Positions 20,641 through 31,324 of a stretch of 64,000 nucleotides of DNA are shown here, piece by piece (within the stretch, counting starts at the first letter, position 1; each line of letters begins with the position of its first letter). Origin of the DNA: Hyphomicrobiales bacterium. Lineage in GTDB: Bacteria > Pseudomonadota > Alphaproteobacteria > Rhizobiales > Beijerinckiaceae. Position numbers and translations under genes: made by a program. A model generated the notes under the pieces. That model did not search any database. It was not told the DNA's origin and saw nothing but the letters and a program-made list of their open reading frames with translations. The stretch spans positions 1,116,001 to 1,180,000 of the forward strand of contig JAIXYZ010000013.1 in assembly GCA_027489955.1 (NCBI GenBank). The letters are read 5' to 3'.

Positions 20641-22224
20641 ATGTCATTTTCAGAACTCGGCCTTAGCGACAAGGTGCTTGCCGCGGTCACGGCCGCCGGC
20701 TACACGCAGCCGACTCCGATCCAGGCCCAGGCCATCCCCCATGTCCTGGCTCGTCGGGACGTCCTCGGGATCGCCCAGACGGGCACCGGAAAAACCGCAG
20801 CTTTCACGCTGCCCATGCTGACTTTGCTGGAGAACGGCCGGGCCCGCGCCCGCATGCCGCGCACCCTCATTCTCGAGCCGACGCGCGAACTTGCGGCGCA
20901 GGTCGAGGACAGCTTCAAGAAGTACGGCACCAACCAGAAGCTCTCGGTCGCTTTGCTCATCGGCGGCGTGTCCTTCGGCGACCAGGACATGAAGATCACG
21001 CGCGGCGTCGACGTGCTGATCGCGACGCCCGGACGCCTGCTCGACCATGTCGAGCGCGGCAAGCTGCTGCTGACCGGCGTTGAACTCTTCGTGATCGACG
21101 AGGCGGACCGCATGCTCGACATGGGGTTCATCCCCGACATCGAGCGCATCGCCAAGCTCGTGCCCTTCACGCGCCAGACGCTGTTCTTCTCGGCCACGAT
21201 GCCGCCGGAGATCACGCGCCTCGCCGACGCGTTCCTGCACAATCCCGCGCGGGTCGAGGTCTCGCGGCCGGCTTCGGCCGCCACGACGATCACCCAGCGC
21301 CTCGTGGCCTCCGGCCGCGAGCCGGAGGACAAGCGCGAGACGCTTCGCCGCCTGATCCGCGACGCCAGCGACCTGCAGAACGCCATCATCTTCTCGAACC
21401 GCAAGCGGGACGTGGCGGTGCTGCACAAGTCGCTGGTGAAGCACGGCTTCAACGCCGTCGCGCTCCACGGCGACATGGACCAGCGGGCGCGCATGCAGGC
21501 GCTCGACCAGTTCAAGACCGGCGTCGCCACCATCCTCGTGGCGAGCGACGTGGCGGCCCGCGGGCTCGACATCCCGGCCGTCAGCCACGTGCTGAACTAT
21601 GACGTGCCGCATCACGCCGAGGATTATGTCCACCGTATCGGCCGCACGGGCCGCGCGGGCCGCAGCGGCACCGCCCTGTCGATCGTCACGACCGCCGACG
21701 AGAAGTCGCTGTCGGCGATCGAGAGCCTGATCGGCAACAAGATCGAGTGGGACGGGCCGACGCTCGCGGAACTGCGCGCCGGTGGCGGCGCCTCCGAGGA
21801 GGATCGTCCAGCCAGGGGCCGGTCGCGCGGCGGTCGCCCCGAACGGGAGCGCGGCGAACGCGACGGCCGTCGCGCCCGTGCCGGCGCCCCCCGCGAGGCG
21901 CAGGCCGAGCGGGAACCGCGCGAGGAACGGGCCGCCGAGGCGGCGCCGCCCCGCCAGGAACGGCAGGCCCGCGAGGATCGCCAGCCGCGCCAGGATCGCC
22001 AGCCTCGCGAGGAGCGCCAGCCGCGGGACGCGCGCCCGCCGCGCGAGGAGCGTCCCGGCCGCGACGATCGTCCGTCGCGCCCGGCCGAGGCCCGGGGCGA
22101 GCGCCACCAGCGCGACCGCGACGACGGCCCCGCCGTCCGCGGCCTGGGCGATCACGTTCCGGCCTTCCTGATGCGTTCGGCTCCGGTGGCCAAGGACACC
22201 AAGAAGCGCCCTGCCGGCAGCTGA
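20641..22224 (+). CDS. rhlE: DEAD-box RNA helicase, RhlE type
   Basis: 527 residues from [16 protein letters not shown]; a start 42 bases earlier is possible but weaker. All helicase motifs are present: TPIQAQAIP (Q motif), AQTGTGKT (I), PTRELAAQ (Ia), TPGRLLDH (Ib), DEADRM (II), SATMPPE (III), [13 protein letters not shown] (V), [11 protein letters not shown] (VI). After about residue 385 comes a long Arg/Glu/Pro/Gln-rich tail with repeated RQPRE/RQPRQD units, a likely RNA-binding tail. RhlE-group helicases unwind structured RNA, help ribosome assembly and cold growth, and can join RNase E degradosomes; rne is elsewhere in this window. Subfamily is an inference from the RhlE-like opening. 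Confidence 0.92.
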   Translation: MSFSELGLSDKVLAAVTAAGYTQPTPIQAQAIPHVLARRDVLGIAQTGTGKTAAFTLPMLTLLENGRARARMPRTLILEPTRELAAQVEDSFKKYGTNQKLSVALLIGGVSFGDQDMKITRGVDVLIATPGRLLDHVERGKLLLTGVELFVIDEADRMLDMGFIPDIERIAKLVPFTRQTLFFSATMPPEITRLADAFLHNPARVEVSRPASAATTITQRLVASGREPEDKRETLRRLIRDASDLQNAIIFSNRKRDVAVLHKSLVKHGFNAVALHGDMDQRARMQALDQFKTGVATILVASDVAARGLDIPAVSHVLNYDVPHHAEDYVHRIGRTGRAGRSGTALSIVTTADEKSLSAIESLIGNKIEWDGPTLAELRAGGGASEEDRPARGRSRGGRPERERGERDGRRARAGAPREAQAEREPREERAAEAAPPRQERQAREDRQPRQDRQPREERQPRDARPPREERPGRDDRPSRPAEARGERHQRDRDDGPAVRGLGDHVPAFLMRSAPVAKDTKKRPAGS

Positions 22225-22367
22225 AGCGCAGCGCGACACATTCGTCACACCCGGCCGGTTCTGCCGCCCGTGATGAACGTTTGTTTAATCCTCGGCGAGT
22301 CATACAGGTGCACGACCTGTGAAGGACGGAGGATGCCCCGCGTCTTCCGGAGCGCAACGAGGCTACC

Positions 22368-23447
22368 TTGGCCAAGCGTAAGGGCTCGTCCGGCGACGAC
22401 CGGCGTCTCGCAATCGCGGAACACGCTTTCGAGCGGCTGAAGGCGGCCGACTCGCCCCCGACCCCTCGCTCTTTCGAAGTGTGGTTCAGCGTCGCCAATG
22501 GCGACGTCCCAGCGCTGCGCGACGCGGTCCAGTCCATCGTGGACACCAAGGGCCGCGTGGACGAACAGGATATCGAGGCGCTGTTCGAGGCACATATCGC
22601 GCCCCGCAGCTTCGCGGCCCACGCGGAGCGCACCAGCCGCGGCGTGCTCGCCGAGATCGATCATGTCATGGAAATGATCGACCTGGCGCTCGGTTCATCC
22701 GCCAAATACGGCGAATCGCTGGTGTCCCTCACCAACGACCTGTCCGGCACGGTCGATCGCAACCGGATCCGCGACATCGTCGGCGCCCTCGTGCTGGCGA
22801 CCCGCGAGGCGGCGGCGACCAACAAGACCCTGGACGCGCGCCTCAAGGAGACGCGCAACGAGATTTCGACCCTGCGCGAGACGCTGGAAGCGGTGCGCAT
22901 CGAGGCGCTGACCGACGCGGTCACCGGCCTCGCCAACCGCAAGCATTTCGAGGAGATGCTGGTGAAATGGATCGACCAGGTGTCGATCGTCCGCCAGCCG
23001 ATGTCGCTCATCATGATCGATATCGACCGCTTCAAGCACTTCAACGACACGTTCGGCCACCTGACCGGCGACCAGGTCCTGCGCCTCGTCGGCGCGACCA
23101 TGCGCGAGAAGGTCAAGCTCAAGGCCACGATCGCCCGCTTCGGCGGCGAGGAATTCGCGGTCATCCTGCCGGACACCACCCTCGACGGCGCCCGCGCCCT
23201 CGCCGAGGCCATCCGCCTCGGCATCATGGGCCGCGAGCTGATCAAGCGTTCCACGGGCGAGTCGCTCGGCCGGGTCACGGTGTCCTGCGGCGTCGCCCAG
23301 CTCACGCGCGGCGACACGGTCGCGACGCTGCTGGAGCGGGCGGATGCCTGCCTCCTGCTCGCCAAGCGCACCGGGCGCAACCGGACCGTCGTGGAGAGCG
23401 ACGTCATCCAGGACGACGGCGAACTGCCCGAGCAGGCGGTCGCCTGA
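22368..23447 (+). CDS. GGDEF diguanylate cyclase
   Basis: 359 residues from a TTG start (MAKRKGSSGDD). The N-terminal 150 residues are helical and cytoplasmic, ending in a coiled coil (LDARLKETRNEISTLRETLEAVRIEALTDAVTGLANR). The GGDEF domain starts near residue 180; the catalytic motif is FGGEEFAV with G259-G-E-E-F263 intact, so it should make c-di-GMP. The usual RxxD product-inhibition site five residues ahead reads KLKA, so feedback control by that route is missing. There is no membrane segment and no EAL domain. It lies alone after the helicase. Confidence 0.93.
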   Translation: MAKRKGSSGDDRRLAIAEHAFERLKAADSPPTPRSFEVWFSVANGDVPALRDAVQSIVDTKGRVDEQDIEALFEAHIAPRSFAAHAERTSRGVLAEIDHVMEMIDLALGSSAKYGESLVSLTNDLSGTVDRNRIRDIVGALVLATREAAATNKTLDARLKETRNEISTLRETLEAVRIEALTDAVTGLANRKHFEEMLVKWIDQVSIVRQPMSLIMIDIDRFKHFNDTFGHLTGDQVLRLVGATMREKVKLKATIARFGGEEFAVILPDTTLDGARALAEAIRLGIMGRELIKRSTGESLGRVTVSCGVAQLTRGDTVATLLERADACLLLAKRTGRNRTVVESDVIQDDGELPEQAVA

Positions 23448-23542
23448 CGTTTTCGCCGAACTGAAGCGCGCTCGTTCGCTCATCCCCGCCGCATCGCCGG
23501 CGGCGCCTGGCGTGGGGACGAGGAACCAGCAATTTCCGTCAG

Positions 23543-23908
23543 CTAGACCGTCGCCGGCGTGATCGCCACCGACTCGCCGCAGCCGCAGGCAGACGTCTGG
23601 TTGGGGTTGTTGAACACGAAGGTCGACGCCAGGCGCGTGGTCTGGAAGTCCATCTGCGTGCCCAGCAGGAACAGCACCGCCTTGGGGTCCACCAGCACCG
23701 TGGCTCCCTTGTCCTCGACGACCTCGTCGCCGGGGCGCACGTCCTCGGCATAGTCGATCGTGTAGGACATGCCGGCGCAGCCGCCATTCTTCACGCCGAC
23801 GCGGATGCCGATGAGCGGTTTTCCGGAATTGGCCACGATCTCGGCGACCCGCGAGGCGGCGGCCTCGGTGAGGGTCATCACCTGGAACTTGCGGGGTATC
23901 GCGTTCAT
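23543..23908 (-). CDS. sufA: Fe-S cluster carrier of the HesB/IscA/SufA family
   Basis: 121 residues. A-type carriers take clusters from SufBCD and pass them to target proteins. The three cluster-binding cysteines are present: one in GGCAGMSY (Cys44) and a pair in SACGCGES (Cys108, Cys110). The N-terminal MTLTEAAASRVAEI is typical. It is the last gene of the suf operon, 91 bases after the VOC gene. The start is the MNAIPRK ATG; the frame extends upstream but without family similarity. Confidence 0.95.
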   Translation of the reverse strand: MNAIPRKFQVMTLTEAAASRVAEIVANSGKPLIGIRVGVKNGGCAGMSYTIDYAEDVRPGDEVVEDKGATVLVDPKAVLFLLGTQMDFQTTRLASTFVFNNPNQTSACGCGESVAITPATV

Positions 23909-23999
23909 TCTTCGCCTCTCCACCGGGTTCAAGGCCCGGGCAGAACCATCATCCCTCAATGTAGTGACCGGGAGGTTGCACGTCGAGGGTGAAGGACCG

Positions 24000-24416
24000 T
24001 CAGGCCACGTCCGGCCAGATGCCGGCGGTGGCGAATTCCACGAGGTGACCGTCCGGATCGCGCACGTAGAGCGAGAGCCCACCCCCGGGCCAGGTCGTGC
24101 GGCCTTCGATGGCGACGCCATGCGCCGTCAGGTGCCGCTCCCAGGCCGGAAGCTCGGTCGTCGGCACCCTGAAGGCGAAATGGACGGGGCCGTGCCCGTC
24201 ATGCGGCGGGATCGTGCCGCCCGGCATGACCACCGGCTCCAGCGTGCCGCCCCGGCGGAAGAGCAGCAGGACCGACTTGCCCGATACCGAATAGGCGACG
24301 AAGCGCTCGTCGCCGACCATCCGCTTCAGGCCCAGGACGTCCTCGTAGAAGGCCGCCGCCCGCGAAACGTCGTCGACATAGAGCGCGGTCTCAAGGATGC
24401 CGTCGAGGGCCGGCAT
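24000..24416 (-). CDS. VOC-family (glyoxalase/dioxygenase fold) protein
   Basis: 138 residues from MPALDGILETALYVDDVSRAAAFYEDVLGL, a standard first VOC half, followed by a second half with GPVHFAFRVP and SLYVRDPDGHLVEFA. Metal ligands of the usual kind are visible (His in GPVHFAF, Glu in LVEFA). Fosfomycin-resistance-type, glyoxalase and unassigned oxygenase roles all remain possible. Its ATG overlaps the sufT stop by one base (TGATG), so it is translated with the suf operon, an unusual place for it. Confidence 0.88.
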   Translation of the reverse strand: MPALDGILETALYVDDVSRAAAFYEDVLGLKRMVGDERFVAYSVSGKSVLLLFRRGGTLEPVVMPGGTIPPHDGHGPVHFAFRVPTTELPAWERHLTAHGVAIEGRTTWPGGGLSLYVRDPDGHLVEFATAGIWPDVA

Positions 24417-24787
24417 CACCACATGTCCAGCGCCACGCGGGCCTCGTCCGACATGCGGCTCTGGTCCCATGGCGGATCGAAAACCATGTTCACGGTGACG
24501 CCCGAAATGCCGCCGACCGTCGCGACGGCGTTCTCCACCCAGCCCGGCATCTCGCCCGCCACGGGGCAGCCGGGGGCGGTCAGCGTCATGTCCACCGTCA
24601 CGTGCCGCTCGTCCGAGATGTCGACGCGGTAAATCAGGCCGAGCTCGTAGATGTCCGCCGGAATCTCGGGGTCGTAGACGGTCTTCAGCGCGGCGACGAT
24701 GTCGGTCGTCAGGCGCTCCAGCTCGTCCTGCGGGATGGCGCTCGCCGCGACCTGGGGCGCGTTCGGCGCGGTTTCGGTCGTGGTCAT
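24416..24787 (-). CDS. sufT: SUF-associated MIP18 (DUF59) protein
   Basis: 123 residues from MTTTETAPN. The MIP18/DUF59 domain fills the C-terminal 100 residues with the signature VYDPEIPADIYELGLIYRVDI and the conserved cysteine in LTAPGCPVAGEMP. SufT proteins help mature Fe-S enzymes when demand is high; eukaryotic relatives sit in the cytosolic CIA machinery. It is 13 bases after sufS1 and overlaps the VOC gene. In Agrobacterium the corresponding gene is called sufX. Confidence 0.93.
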   Translation of the reverse strand: MTTTETAPNAPQVAASAIPQDELERLTTDIVAALKTVYDPEIPADIYELGLIYRVDISDERHVTVDMTLTAPGCPVAGEMPGWVENAVATVGGISGVTVNMVFDPPWDQSRMSDEARVALDMW

Positions 24788-24800
24788 GGCGTGACGGTCC

Positions 24801-26036
24801 TCATGAGAACATGCCTTCCGCCTTGCGGAGGGCGCCGGCGAGGATGTCGACCTCTTCCAGCGTGTTGTAAAGGGCAAACGAGGCCCGGCAGGTCGATGTC
24901 GCCCCGAAGCGCGACAGCAGCGGCATGGCGCAGTGCGTGCCGGCGCGGACGGCGACGCCGGCGCGATCGATGATCGTCGCCACGTCGTGGGCGTGGGCGC
25001 CCTTCATCTCGAAGGCGAGGATGGCGCCCTTGCCCTTCGCCCGGCCGATGATGCGGATGGCGTTCATGGCGCCCAGCTTCTCGTGGGCATAGGCGGACAG
25101 CCGCTCCTCATGCGCGCGGATCCGGTCCCGTCCGACCTCCATCATGAACTCGACCGCAGCGCCGAGCCCGATGGCCTCTATGATCGGCGGCGTGCCGGCC
25201 TCGAAACGGTGCGGCGGCACGTTGTAGGTCACGCCGTCCGTGGTCACGCTCTCGATCATCTCGCCGCCGCCGTTGAACGGGGGCAGCTTTTCGAGCCATT
25301 CGCGCTTGCCGTAGAGCACGCCGATGCCGGTCGGGCCGTACACCTTGTGCCCGGTGAAGACGTAGAAGTCCGCGTCGAGGTCGCGCACGTCGACATCCAG
25401 ATGCACCGCACCCTGGCTGCCGTCCACGAGCACGGGAATGCCGCGGGCATGGGCGATGCGGATCATCTCCCGCACCGGGTTCACCGTGCCGAGCACGTTG
25501 GACATGTGGGTGATCGCGACGATCTTCGTGCGGTCGGTCAGCAGCCGCTCATAGGCGTCCACATCGAGATTGCCCTGGTCGTCCACGGGGATCCACTTCA
25601 GCACCGCGCCCTTGCGCTCGCGATGGAAGTGCCACGGCACGATGTTGGAGTGGTGCTCCATGATCGACAGGACGATCTCGTCGCCCTCCCCGATCGCGTG
25701 CCGGCCATAGGAATCGGCCACGAGGTTGATCGCCTCGGTGGCGGAGCGGGTGAACACGATCTCGTCGGTGGAAGCGGCGTTGAGGAACCGGCGCACGCTC
25801 TCGCGTCCGGCCTCGAACCCTTCCGTCGCCGCGTTGGCCATGTAGTGCAGGCCGCGATGCACGTTGGAATAGCCGGTCTCCATGCACCGGACCATGGCGT
25901 CGATCACGGCGCGCGGCTTCTGCGCGGAGGCCGCGTTGTCGAGGTAGACGAGAGGCTTTCCGTACACCTGCATGGACAGGATCGGGAATTCCCGCCGGAT
26001 GGCCTCGACGTCGTAGTTCTGCGCGTGTGCGTTCAT
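24801..26036 (-). CDS. sufS: Group II cysteine desulfurase
   Basis: 411 residues. SufS removes sulfur from cysteine with PLP and hands it to SufE/SufU or SufBCD. Visible are VYLDNAASAQKPRAVIDAM, the PLP lysine in VFTGHKVYGPTGIGVLYGK, GGGEMIESVT and the catalytic cysteine in TSTCRASFALYN (Cys383), which lies in the short-loop context of group II enzymes. It is the second desulfurase of the operon; the first, at the operon head, is group I. No sufE gene is present nearby. Confidence 0.96.
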   Translation of the reverse strand: MNAHAQNYDVEAIRREFPILSMQVYGKPLVYLDNAASAQKPRAVIDAMVRCMETGYSNVHRGLHYMANAATEGFEAGRESVRRFLNAASTDEIVFTRSATEAINLVADSYGRHAIGEGDEIVLSIMEHHSNIVPWHFHRERKGAVLKWIPVDDQGNLDVDAYERLLTDRTKIVAITHMSNVLGTVNPVREMIRIAHARGIPVLVDGSQGAVHLDVDVRDLDADFYVFTGHKVYGPTGIGVLYGKREWLEKLPPFNGGGEMIESVTTDGVTYNVPPHRFEAGTPPIIEAIGLGAAVEFMMEVGRDRIRAHEERLSAYAHEKLGAMNAIRIIGRAKGKGAILAFEMKGAHAHDVATIIDRAGVAVRAGTHCAMPLLSRFGATSTCRASFALYNTLEEVDILAGALRKAEGMFS

Positions 26037-26099
26037 GGGACCGGTCCCTCGGGCCGGGACCGGCGCGCCCCGGATCGGCGCGCGCCGGGCATGGTGGGA

Positions 26100-27389
26100 T
26101 CAGCGCGCGGCGCGCGCCTTGAGCCAGGACTCGATGCGGCCCGTCAGGACTTCGCGCATCGCCTCGTTCGACACGGTCTCGACCACTTCGCCGACGAAGG
26201 CCTGGAGCAGCAGCGCCTCGGCCTCCGGCTTCGGCAGACCCCGCGCCATCAGATAGAACAGCAGGTCCTCGTCCAGCGCGCCGCAGGTAGCGCCGTGGGC
26301 GCAGGCGACATCGTCGGCGAAGATCTCGAGCTCCGGCTTGTTGTACATGGCCGAGGCCTCGCCCAGCAGCAGCGCGCCGGACATCATGCGTCCGTCGGTC
26401 TTCTGCGCCTTCTGCCGGACGATGATCTTGCCCTGGAAGACGCCCGCCGCCTCGTCGTCGACGACGGTGCGGAACAGCTCCCGGCTTTCGCCGCCCGGCT
26501 CCGCGTGGTCCACCACCAGCGTGGAATCCGCATGCTGGGTCCGCGACAGAAGGGCCAGACCGTTGATCGACGCCTTGGCACTCTCGCCGGCGAACGTGGC
26601 GAAGACCTGATGGCGAGACAGCGCGGCGCCGAACACGCCGTTCACCGACGTCAGCTCGGTCTCGCGCCCGAGGCGCAACGACAGGGACGACAGCACGATC
26701 GCCGCGTCGCCCTCCCCGTTCAGCCGGGCGTGGTCGACCCTGGCGCCATCGCCCGCCACGATCTCCACCATGGTGTTCGGCTGGTAGGCGACGCCCGCGG
26801 GCCCCTGGTGGGTCTCCAGCAGCGTCACAGACGCGCCGCCTCCCACCATCACGAGCACCCGCGCGGCCGTCGCGAAGGGCTGGCTGCCCTCGTTGACGAA
26901 AGCAAGATGCAGCGGCTCAGTGACCGTGACGCCGCTCTCCACCGTCAGGATGATCCCGTCGGTCATGAAGGCGGTGTTGAGTTCCACGGCCGCGTTGCCC
27001 GCCGCCAGGGGATCGCCGAGGGCCGACAGCGCGGGATGACCCGCGGTCAGCGCCTCGCGCAGCGACACGGCGGTCACGCCGGCCGGCAGGGAGGCCGGGG
27101 CCGACAGGACGTGGCCGTTGGCGATCAGGAATCGAGGGGCGCCGAGATCGGGCGCGCCGGCGGGAACCGCCGCAGGACGCTCGGCCAGCGGAGCCGCATC
27201 GCGCAGCGCGGCGCGCAGGTCCGTGTATTTCCATTCCTCGACGCGCCGGTGCGGCAGGCCGCGCTCGGCATAGCGGGCGAAGGCGGCGCGCCGCTCTGCC
27301 GCAGCGCCCGGAAGCGTGTCCCTGAGGCGAGCGAACGCTCCCTCGAGCGACGTCTCCGCGGGCGTCTTCATGGGTGTCACGATCGCCAT
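26100..27389 (-). CDS. sufD: Fe-S cluster assembly scaffold protein SufD
   Basis: 429 residues. SufD pairs with SufB in the SufBC2D scaffold. Its beta-helix core and closing region DDVACAHGATCGALDEDLLFYLMARGLPKPEAEALL, with the conserved His and Cys, identify it. The N-terminus EEWKYTDLR at about 55-63 is a second family mark. It starts 7 bases after sufC; the ATG used (MAIVTPMK) has a second in-frame ATG six codons on. Confidence 0.95.
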   Translation of the reverse strand: MAIVTPMKTPAETSLEGAFARLRDTLPGAAAERRAAFARYAERGLPHRRVEEWKYTDLRAALRDAAPLAERPAAVPAGAPDLGAPRFLIANGHVLSAPASLPAGVTAVSLREALTAGHPALSALGDPLAAGNAAVELNTAFMTDGIILTVESGVTVTEPLHLAFVNEGSQPFATAARVLVMVGGGASVTLLETHQGPAGVAYQPNTMVEIVAGDGARVDHARLNGEGDAAIVLSSLSLRLGRETELTSVNGVFGAALSRHQVFATFAGESAKASINGLALLSRTQHADSTLVVDHAEPGGESRELFRTVVDDEAAGVFQGKIIVRQKAQKTDGRMMSGALLLGEASAMYNKPELEIFADDVACAHGATCGALDEDLLFYLMARGLPKPEAEALLLQAFVGEVVETVSNEAMREVLTGRIESWLKARAAR

Positions 27390-27396
27390 GGCTGCC

Positions 27397-28146
27397 TCAC
27401 GCCGCCAGATTGCGGTAATCGGCGTAGCCGTTGGCCTCGAGCTCGAGCGCCAGCTCCTTGCCGCCCGACTTCACGATCCGGCCCTTGGCCATGACGTGGA
27501 CCGTGTCCGGCACGATGTGGTTCAAGAGCCGCTGGTAGTGCGTGATGACCAGGAACGAGCGGTCCGGGCTGCGCAAAGCGTTCACGCCGTCCGCGACGAT
27601 TTTCAGTGCATCGATGTCGAGGCCGGAATCGGTCTCGTCGAGGATGCAGAAGGCGGGCTGCAGCAGCGCCATCTGCAGGATTTCCATGCGCTTCTTCTCG
27701 CCGCCGGAGAACCCGACATTCAGCGCCCGCTTGAGCATATCCTTGGAAATGCCGAGCCCTTCGGCCGCATTGTTGACCCGCTTCATGAAGTCGGCGGTCG
27801 CCAGTTCCGGCTCGCCGCGATGGCGGCGCTGCGCGTTCATGGCAGCTTTCAGGAACGTCATCGTGCCGACGCCGGGGATCTCCAGCGGATACTGAAACGC
27901 CAGGAAGACGCCCGCCGCGGCCCGCTCGTCCGGCGCCATCTCCAGGATGTTCTCGCCGTTCAGCAGGACCTCTCCGTCCAGGACCTCGTAGTCCTCGCGC
28001 CCGGCCACGACATAGGACAGGGTCGACTTGCCCGACCCGTTGGGACCCATGATGGCCGCGACCTCGCCGTCCTTCACGGTGAGGTTCAGTCCGTCGAGGA
28101 TGCGCTGCCCCTCGATCTCGACGACGAGGTTCCTGATCTCGATCAT
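27397..28146 (-). CDS. sufC: Fe-S cluster assembly ATPase SufC
   Basis: 249 residues, a soluble ABC-type ATPase that powers the SufBCD scaffold. Walker A GPNGSGKST near residue 37, the SufC signature FSGGEKKRMEILQMALLQPAFCILDE with Walker B, and the switch His in LVITHYQRLL are all present. It starts 4 bases after the stop of the unknown gene and runs on to sufD. Confidence 0.97.
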   Translation of the reverse strand: MIEIRNLVVEIEGQRILDGLNLTVKDGEVAAIMGPNGSGKSTLSYVVAGREDYEVLDGEVLLNGENILEMAPDERAAAGVFLAFQYPLEIPGVGTMTFLKAAMNAQRRHRGEPELATADFMKRVNNAAEGLGISKDMLKRALNVGFSGGEKKRMEILQMALLQPAFCILDETDSGLDIDALKIVADGVNALRSPDRSFLVITHYQRLLNHIVPDTVHVMAKGRIVKSGGKELALELEANGYADYRNLAA

Positions 28147-28150
28147 TGCT

Positions 28151-28579
28151 CTACTCGCTTCTTCCTAGGATCTCCGCCCACATGGCGAAGGCCGCGTCCG
28201 GCTTGTCTCGGAAATATTCCCTGACGCAGAGCACGCCCGCGAGGGCGTCCACCATGCGCTGCGCGTCTCCCTCCACCTGGGAGACCATGTTGCCTGTCCC
28301 GTCGTCGACGCGGATGTCGTCGGCGGAGATGATGAACGTGTCGATGAACGGGTGGTACGTGATGGATGCCACCTGCTCGTCGTTCTGCCGGACGACCAGG
28401 TCGGTCTCCGGCATGTGCATGTGGATGCCCTTCGCCGTCAGCCAGTCGGCATCGCTGCCGAACAGGTCCTGAAGCTCCTTGAGCTTCGCCCGGACGCGCT
28501 CGTTGTGCTCTTCCTGCCGGCGGATCTCCGCCGACAGCTTTTCGCGCGCCGCCTGGAATGCGGTGAGAAGAACGCCCAT
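28151..28579 (-). CDS. Conserved-looking unknown protein between sufB and sufC
   Basis: 142 residues that I do not recognise. Residues 8-40 form a charged helix likely to coil (REKLSAEIRRQEEHNERVRAKLKELQD). The rest looks compact, with a Met/His cluster at GIHMHMPETD (52-60), a strand-rich ASITYHPFIDTFIIS, and an acidic DDIRVDDGTGN turn. One cysteine (Cys118). No signal peptide or membrane helix. It starts 19 bases after sufB and ends 4 bases before sufC, so it is inside the suf transcript. Position suggests a cytosolic factor for the scaffold or its regulation; nothing in the sequence proves that. The start was taken at MGVLLTAF; an in-frame start 39 bases earlier would overlap the sufB end. 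Confidence 0.82.
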   Translation of the reverse strand: MGVLLTAFQAAREKLSAEIRRQEEHNERVRAKLKELQDLFGSDADWLTAKGIHMHMPETDLVVRQNDEQVASITYHPFIDTFIISADDIRVDDGTGNMVSQVEGDAQRMVDALAGVLCVREYFRDKPDAAFAMWAEILGRSE

Positions 28580-28598
28580 GCTATAGCCCCTCGTGGGT

Positions 28599-30071
<1,473 letters not shown>

Positions 30072-30133
30072 GGCAGACCTCTCTTCTCACGGCTTCAAGG
30101 GCCGCGGGTTGGTTCACGCGGGGGTGCGACGCC

Positions 30134-31300
30134 TCAGGCGGCGCGCCTCCGCCTCTCATATAGGGTCGCGACCGTCCGCTCGAAGACGGGCAGGAACCGC
30201 GTCACATCGTCTTCGGTCGACGTCCAGCCGAGGCTGATACGCACAGCGCCTTCCGCCAGATCGGCGGGAACGCGCATGGCGTCGAGCACGTGCGACCGCT
30301 TCATCTTGCCCGAGGAGCAGGCGGAGCCGGAGGATGCCGCCACGCCCGCCAGGTCGAGCGCCATAAGCAGCGTCTCGGCCGGAAGGCCGGGGAACGCCAC
30401 CAGGATCGTGTTCGGCAGGCGGCGCACATGGCGGCCGAAGACGACGGCCTCCGGCGCGAAGGCCTCGATGCCGGCTTCCACCCGCTCGCGCAGCGCCAGC
30501 AGCCGGGACGCTTCCGCATCGATGGCGGGCTGCACGGCGGCGACCGCCGCGGCAAAGCCGGCAATGCCGGGAAGGTTCTCTGTGCCCGCGCGGCGGTTCA
30601 TCTCCTGCCCGCCGCCGCCGATGAGGCGGTCCATCTCGATATCGGGCCGCAGCACGAGCGCGCCGATGCCGCGCGGCCCGCCGAGCTTGTGGGCCGAAAC
30701 GGTGAGCACGTCGGCGCCCAGCAGGCGGATATCCGTCGGGACCCTGCCTGCCGCCTGTACCGCATCGCAGACCAGGACGCCGCCCGCGCGGCGCACGGCC
30801 TCGGCGACCTGCGCGACGGGCTGGACGGCCCCCGTCTCACTGTTCGCCGCCTGGAGGGCGACGACGATCCTGACCTCGGGCTCGTCGGCCGCCAGCTGCG
30901 CGATGCGTGCAAGCGCCGTCTCCAGGTCGAGCACGCCGTCGGCGCCGAGCGGCAGGATCTCGTGGCGGGGAAACCGATGACCCGCCAGCACGCTGGCATG
31001 CTCCCCGGCGGCGGCGAGCAGGATCGCGTCCCGGCGACGGTCGCCGCTCCGGCGCAGACCCGGCTGCAGCGCGGTCGCGTTCGCCTCGGACGCGCCGGAG
31101 GTGAAGACGACGTCGCGGGCGCGCGCGCCGAGCAGGCCGGCAACGGTCTCCCGCGCGGCCTCGATCGTTGCGCGGGCGGCGCGGCCCTCCGCATGCACCG
31201 AGGAGGGATTGCCGACGATGGCCATCGCCCGCGCCACGGCGTCGACCGCTTCCGGCCGCGCCGGGGTCGTCGCATTGTGGTCGAGATACAGGCGAGACAT
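30134..31300 (-). CDS. sufS2: Group I (NifS/IscS-like) cysteine desulfurase heading the suf operon
   Basis: 388 residues. YLDHNATTPARPEAVDAV is the usual opening, the PLP lysine sits in VSAHKLGGPRGIGAL, and the catalytic cysteine is in SSGSACSSGKMKRSHVL (Cys328), within the long flexible loop of group I enzymes. Agrobacterium has the same arrangement, a group I desulfurase (sufS2) at the head of sufS2BCDS1XA. A GGAGG ribosome binding site lies upstream. An Irr-like box sits 121 bases before the start. Orthology with sufS2 is inferred from position; it could equally be written iscS or nifS. Confidence 0.93.
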   Translation of the reverse strand: MSRLYLDHNATTPARPEAVDAVARAMAIVGNPSSVHAEGRAARATIEAARETVAGLLGARARDVVFTSGASEANATALQPGLRRSGDRRRDAILLAAAGEHASVLAGHRFPRHEILPLGADGVLDLETALARIAQLAADEPEVRIVVALQAANSETGAVQPVAQVAEAVRRAGGVLVCDAVQAAGRVPTDIRLLGADVLTVSAHKLGGPRGIGALVLRPDIEMDRLIGGGGQEMNRRAGTENLPGIAGFAAAVAAVQPAIDAEASRLLALRERVEAGIEAFAPEAVVFGRHVRRLPNTILVAFPGLPAETLLMALDLAGVAASSGSACSSGKMKRSHVLDAMRVPADLAEGAVRISLGWTSTEDDVTRFLPVFERTVATLYERRRRAA

Positions 31301-31324
31301 CGCTGGACAGGACCTCCGTTAACG

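Noticed and set aside
21950-22050. CRISPR-like spaced repeats in the helicase tail
   Set aside because: The repeated CGCCAGCC words are codons of the Arg/Gln/Pro/Glu-rich C-terminal tail; there are no spacers and no cas genes.
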